NCBI GenBank assembly: GCA_963700895.1 | Contig: CAVOZI010000019.1 | Span: 10,891 to 74,890 of the forward strand | Length of the DNA stretch: 64,000 nucleotides | Reading direction: 5' to 3' | Source: Anderseniella sp963700895 | GTDB lineage: Bacteria; Pseudomonadota; Alphaproteobacteria; Rhizobiales; Aestuariivirgaceae | Shown: positions 61,856-64,000 of the stretch, piece after piece | Layout: every line of letters begins with the position of its first letter | Numbering within the stretch: the first letter of the stretch is position 1 | Position numbers and translations under genes: made by a program | The notes under the pieces: model-generated | What the model was told of the DNA's origin: nothing | Databases searched by the model: none | Seen by the model: only the letters and a program-made list of their open reading frames with translations

Positions 61856-63631
61856 GAGTGTAATAACAACATTTTCGTGAGAGCGGCTGATTTCATTGAT
61901 TCCAGGTGGGATTGGCGATAACAACATCGTCATGTTCGTTGTCGAAAGAGTCGCCCGCGGTCATCGCTACCTCTACCTCGTCGAAAGCGTGCGCGAGGGC
62001 AAAATGGTGCGCCAGCGCACCATCAAGGCGCTCGGGCGCAAAGATGCACTCGTCGCCAGCGGGGAACTCGACCGGCTCGCAGCCTCCATCGCGCGGCATG
62101 CTGAGCGCTGCGTTATCCTTTCCGACATCGACGCGGGCAAAATCCAGGCTCTGCGCATTGGAGGCCCGCTGCTGTTCGCCCGGCTGTGGGAGTGGCTCGG
62201 GATCGATGCCGTACTGGCTGAGGTGCTGGAGGGGCGTGCATTTGGCTTTGATGTCGAACGCGCCATATTCGTTGCCACCCTGCACCGGCTGTTCGTCTCG
62301 GGCTCGGATCGATCCTGCACCGACTGGATGAAGAGCTACGCCATCGAGGGGGCAGAGGAACTGGCGCTTCATCACTTCTACCGCGCCATGGCCTGGCTGG
62401 GCGAGGAGATAGCGGAGAAGGCCGAAGGCGCTTTGGCGCCGCGCTGTGTGAAGGATGTGATCGAGGAGAAGCTGTTCGAACGGCGTCGTGACCTGTTCAC
62501 GGATCTGAGCCTGGTGTTCATGGATACCACTTCGCTGTCGTTCTACGGCGCAGGGGGCGAGACGCTGGGACGCAGAGGCCATTCCAAGGACCACCGGCCC
62601 GAGCTTGCGCAGATGATCCTTGCCGTGGTGATCGATGCGCAGGGCCGGCCGATCTGCACCGAGATGGTGCCGGGCAACACGGCGGATGTGAAGGTCCTCC
62701 TGCCGATCGTCAACCGCCTGCGCACGCGCTTTGGCATTACCCGCTCATGCGTTGTGGCCGATCGCGGGATGATCAGCGCCGGGACCATTGCTGCGCTGGA
62801 AGAGCTGGGCATGGAATACATCCTCGGTGCCCGCGAGCGCTCGAGCAGCATCGTCCGCGACATCGTACTCAGGGATGATGCCCCGATGGTTCCGCTGGTG
62901 CTCGAGCGGCAGGCGGGTGACACCCAGCTCTGGGTCAAGGAGGTCCGCGTTGGCAAAGGCCGCGATGCCCAGCGCTATATCACCACGCTGAACGAGGCCG
63001 AGGCTGCAAAGGACAGGGCCGACCGGCAGGCGATTATCGATGGTCTTCAGACCCAGCTCAAGAAGGGCGACAAGGCGCTCATCGGCAACTCGGCCTGGCG
63101 CCGCTATCTCAAGGCCAGCGGCAAGGGCTTCGAGGTTGATCTGGGCAAGCTGGCTGACGAGGCGCGCTTCGACGGGATCAGCGTGCTGCGCACCAATGCG
63201 AGGATCACCCCCTTGCAGGCCGTCATCCGTTACCGCGATCTCTTGCAGGTCGAGGCGCTGTTCCGCGTTGCCAAGGCGAGCTTTGATACCCGGCCGATCT
63301 TCCATCAATCCGACGCTGCCATCCGCGGCCATGTGTTCGTCTCGTTCCTGGCCCTGACGCTCGCCAAGGAACTGATGCGCCTATGCCAGGAGAAGGGGTT
63401 GCGCCCCGAGTGGCAGCCGCTGCTCAACGATCTCGACCGGCTCCAGCAGGCAACAATCGAAAAAGACGGCAAGGTCGTCACGACGCGCACACATGTGACA
63501 GGCGAGGTTGGAAACGTCTTCAAGGCCGCCGGTATCGCGCTCCCGGTAAACCTGAGCGAACAGCCACAGGCATAGGTGCTGGCGCGTGCCAGCGCGACCA
63601 CACAGCAATCACAAATGTAGTGGTAACACTC
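61856..63631 (+). mobile_element. IS1634-family (IS4 group) insertion sequence, about 1.78 kb
   Basis: Terminal repeats: left GAGTGTAATAACAACATTT and the reversed right end GAGTGTTACCACTACATTT agree at 14 of 19 bases. They enclose one DDE transposase gene. No target duplication could be identified. Confidence 0.8.
61932..63575 (+). CDS. IS1634-family transposase
   Basis: A 547-residue DDE transposase. The N-terminal part has HRYLYLVESVREG with LGRKDAL, typical of IS1634. Catalytic residues lie in LVFMDTTSLSFYG (first Asp), VVADRGMIS (second Asp) and VEALFRVAKASFDTRPIFH (Glu of the YREK-like box). The start at ATG 61932 is preferred; an upstream frame to 61896 adds a non-conserved stretch. 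The gene is intact. Confidence 0.93.
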   Translation: MFVVERVARGHRYLYLVESVREGKMVRQRTIKALGRKDALVASGELDRLAASIARHAERCVILSDIDAGKIQALRIGGPLLFARLWEWLGIDAVLAEVLEGRAFGFDVERAIFVATLHRLFVSGSDRSCTDWMKSYAIEGAEELALHHFYRAMAWLGEEIAEKAEGALAPRCVKDVIEEKLFERRRDLFTDLSLVFMDTTSLSFYGAGGETLGRRGHSKDHRPELAQMILAVVIDAQGRPICTEMVPGNTADVKVLLPIVNRLRTRFGITRSCVVADRGMISAGTIAALEELGMEYILGARERSSSIVRDIVLRDDAPMVPLVLERQAGDTQLWVKEVRVGKGRDAQRYITTLNEAEAAKDRADRQAIIDGLQTQLKKGDKALIGNSAWRRYLKASGKGFEVDLGKLADEARFDGISVLRTNARITPLQAVIRYRDLLQVEALFRVAKASFDTRPIFHQSDAAIRGHVFVSFLALTLAKELMRLCQEKGLRPEWQPLLNDLDRLQQATIEKDGKVVTTRTHVTGEVGNVFKAAGIALPVNLSEQPQA

Positions 63632-63811
63632 GTGCGCCTGCGCGCACCTTATTGATATGCTTGGGATTTATCAAAAGCACTGTTTAAGTTGGGTTTGAGG
63701 TATAGGGTGGGTTTATCGCTCACCCTCCCACCGCTTGCGCTGCGAAAGAACTGGTTCCCCCGGTCAAGCTGGGGGATGGCAGGGGGAGAGAATTGGAGAG
63801 GGCAGGGGGAG

Positions 63812-64000
63812 TCACTTCCCCCGCTTGTTCGCTTTAAACCCGCCGCGCTGGCCCGGCCTTCCCGCAGTGGAGTTGGCCTTGGGGCGGCCCTTGGGCCACA
63901 GGGATTCGGGTTCGACGATTTTTGAGGTGCTGGCGGGAGAGGCCTTACCCCGACCCCCGGCCCCTCCCCCCAAGGGGGAGGGGTGTGAGCCGGCCTCGGC
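63812..64000 (-). CDS. 3' end of a leftward gene that leaves the window, with a repeat read in frame
   Basis: A frame open from the right edge to a stop at 63812 gives 62 residues. The last part, SKIVEPESLWPKGRPK and then GRPGQRGGFKANKRGK, is the kind of basic tail seen on RNA-binding or ribosomal-associated proteins. The part before it (GSHPSPLGGGAGGRGK) is the translation of an intergenic palindrome and may be an in-frame insertion. The gene identity cannot be told from this end. Confidence 0.4.
   Translation of the reverse strand, partial: AEAGSHPSPLGGGAGGRGKASPASTSKIVEPESLWPKGRPKANSTAGRPGQRGGFKANKRGK

Noticed and set aside
60569..63631. A composite transposon formed by the two insertion sequences
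   Set aside because: They belong to different families with unrelated ends, and only about 260 bases without a gene lie between them.
63689..63925. A 78-codon plus-strand ORF near the right edge
   Set aside because: It is made of the repeat text and lies opposite the basic tail of the leftward partial gene.

Overview
The window is GC-rich (my impression is mid-60s percent), gene-dense and looks like the chromosome of an alphaproteobacterium, probably Hyphomicrobiales-like. Support comes from the petA-petB-petC bc1 operon with a Tat-type Rieske protein, the COQ9-like TetR-fold protein, the lgt-midA-pgeF and YbjN-proC groupings, the YchF-MaoC-MaoC string, a TctAB transporter and many ATGA stop/start overlaps. 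I cannot name the species. I saw no rRNA, tRNA or CRISPR array.

Layout. 1-2.8 kb: a molybdopterin-binding aldehyde/xanthine dehydrogenase-type subunit and a cupin. 2.8-7.4 kb: a leftward copper-handling cluster (His-rich exported protein, small lipoprotein, TolC-family lipoprotein, Tat-exported multicopper oxidase, CusF-like protein) facing a rightward cytochrome c'. 7.5-12.3 kb: AIM24, a pteridine-reductase-like SDR with folB, then uvrC-pgsA-moaD. 12.4-17.4 kb leftward: tctAB without tctC, an L,D-transpeptidase and ilvE. 17.6-20.2 kb: MarR, OmpR-type regulator and histidine kinase. 20.2-23.3 kb leftward: csaA, the COQ9-like protein, proC, YbjN, ubiK. 23.4-30.9 kb rightward: lgt, midA, pgeF, an M24-fold protein, GNAT, a lipoprotein, prs, DUF1989. 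31-38 kb: a beta-barrel protein, rplY with a structured leader, pth, ychF, two MaoC proteins, an SDR and an RTX protein. 38.2-41.5 kb leftward: mtnP-apt-mtnA-class II aldolase, which matches the DHAP shunt for 5'-methylthioadenosine and 5'-deoxyadenosine. 41.5-44.9 kb: a SUOX-type domain protein and the bc1 complex. 45.1-54.4 kb: trmL, a JmjC/cupin-like protein, hemF, two MFS paralogues, a DUF3179 protein, an NADP-dependent oxidoreductase, a flavin reductase, cytochrome c and MarR. 54.5-59.3 kb: an SGNH hydrolase, a glutamine amidotransferase, a small Cys-rich exported protein, a cold-shock protein, a DUF922 protease and an MBL hydrolase.

The right end is accessory. About 800 bases with palindromic repeats and no gene lead into an AT-rich gene fragment cut by a complete IS30-family element. 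An IS1634-family element follows, then repeat-rich DNA and the 3' end of a leftward gene that leaves the window.

A technical point colours the annotation. Five genes, including the housekeeping gene pth, are broken by seven single-base events. Every one is an extra base whose removal restores a normal protein, which looks like consensus error in the assembly rather than gene decay.
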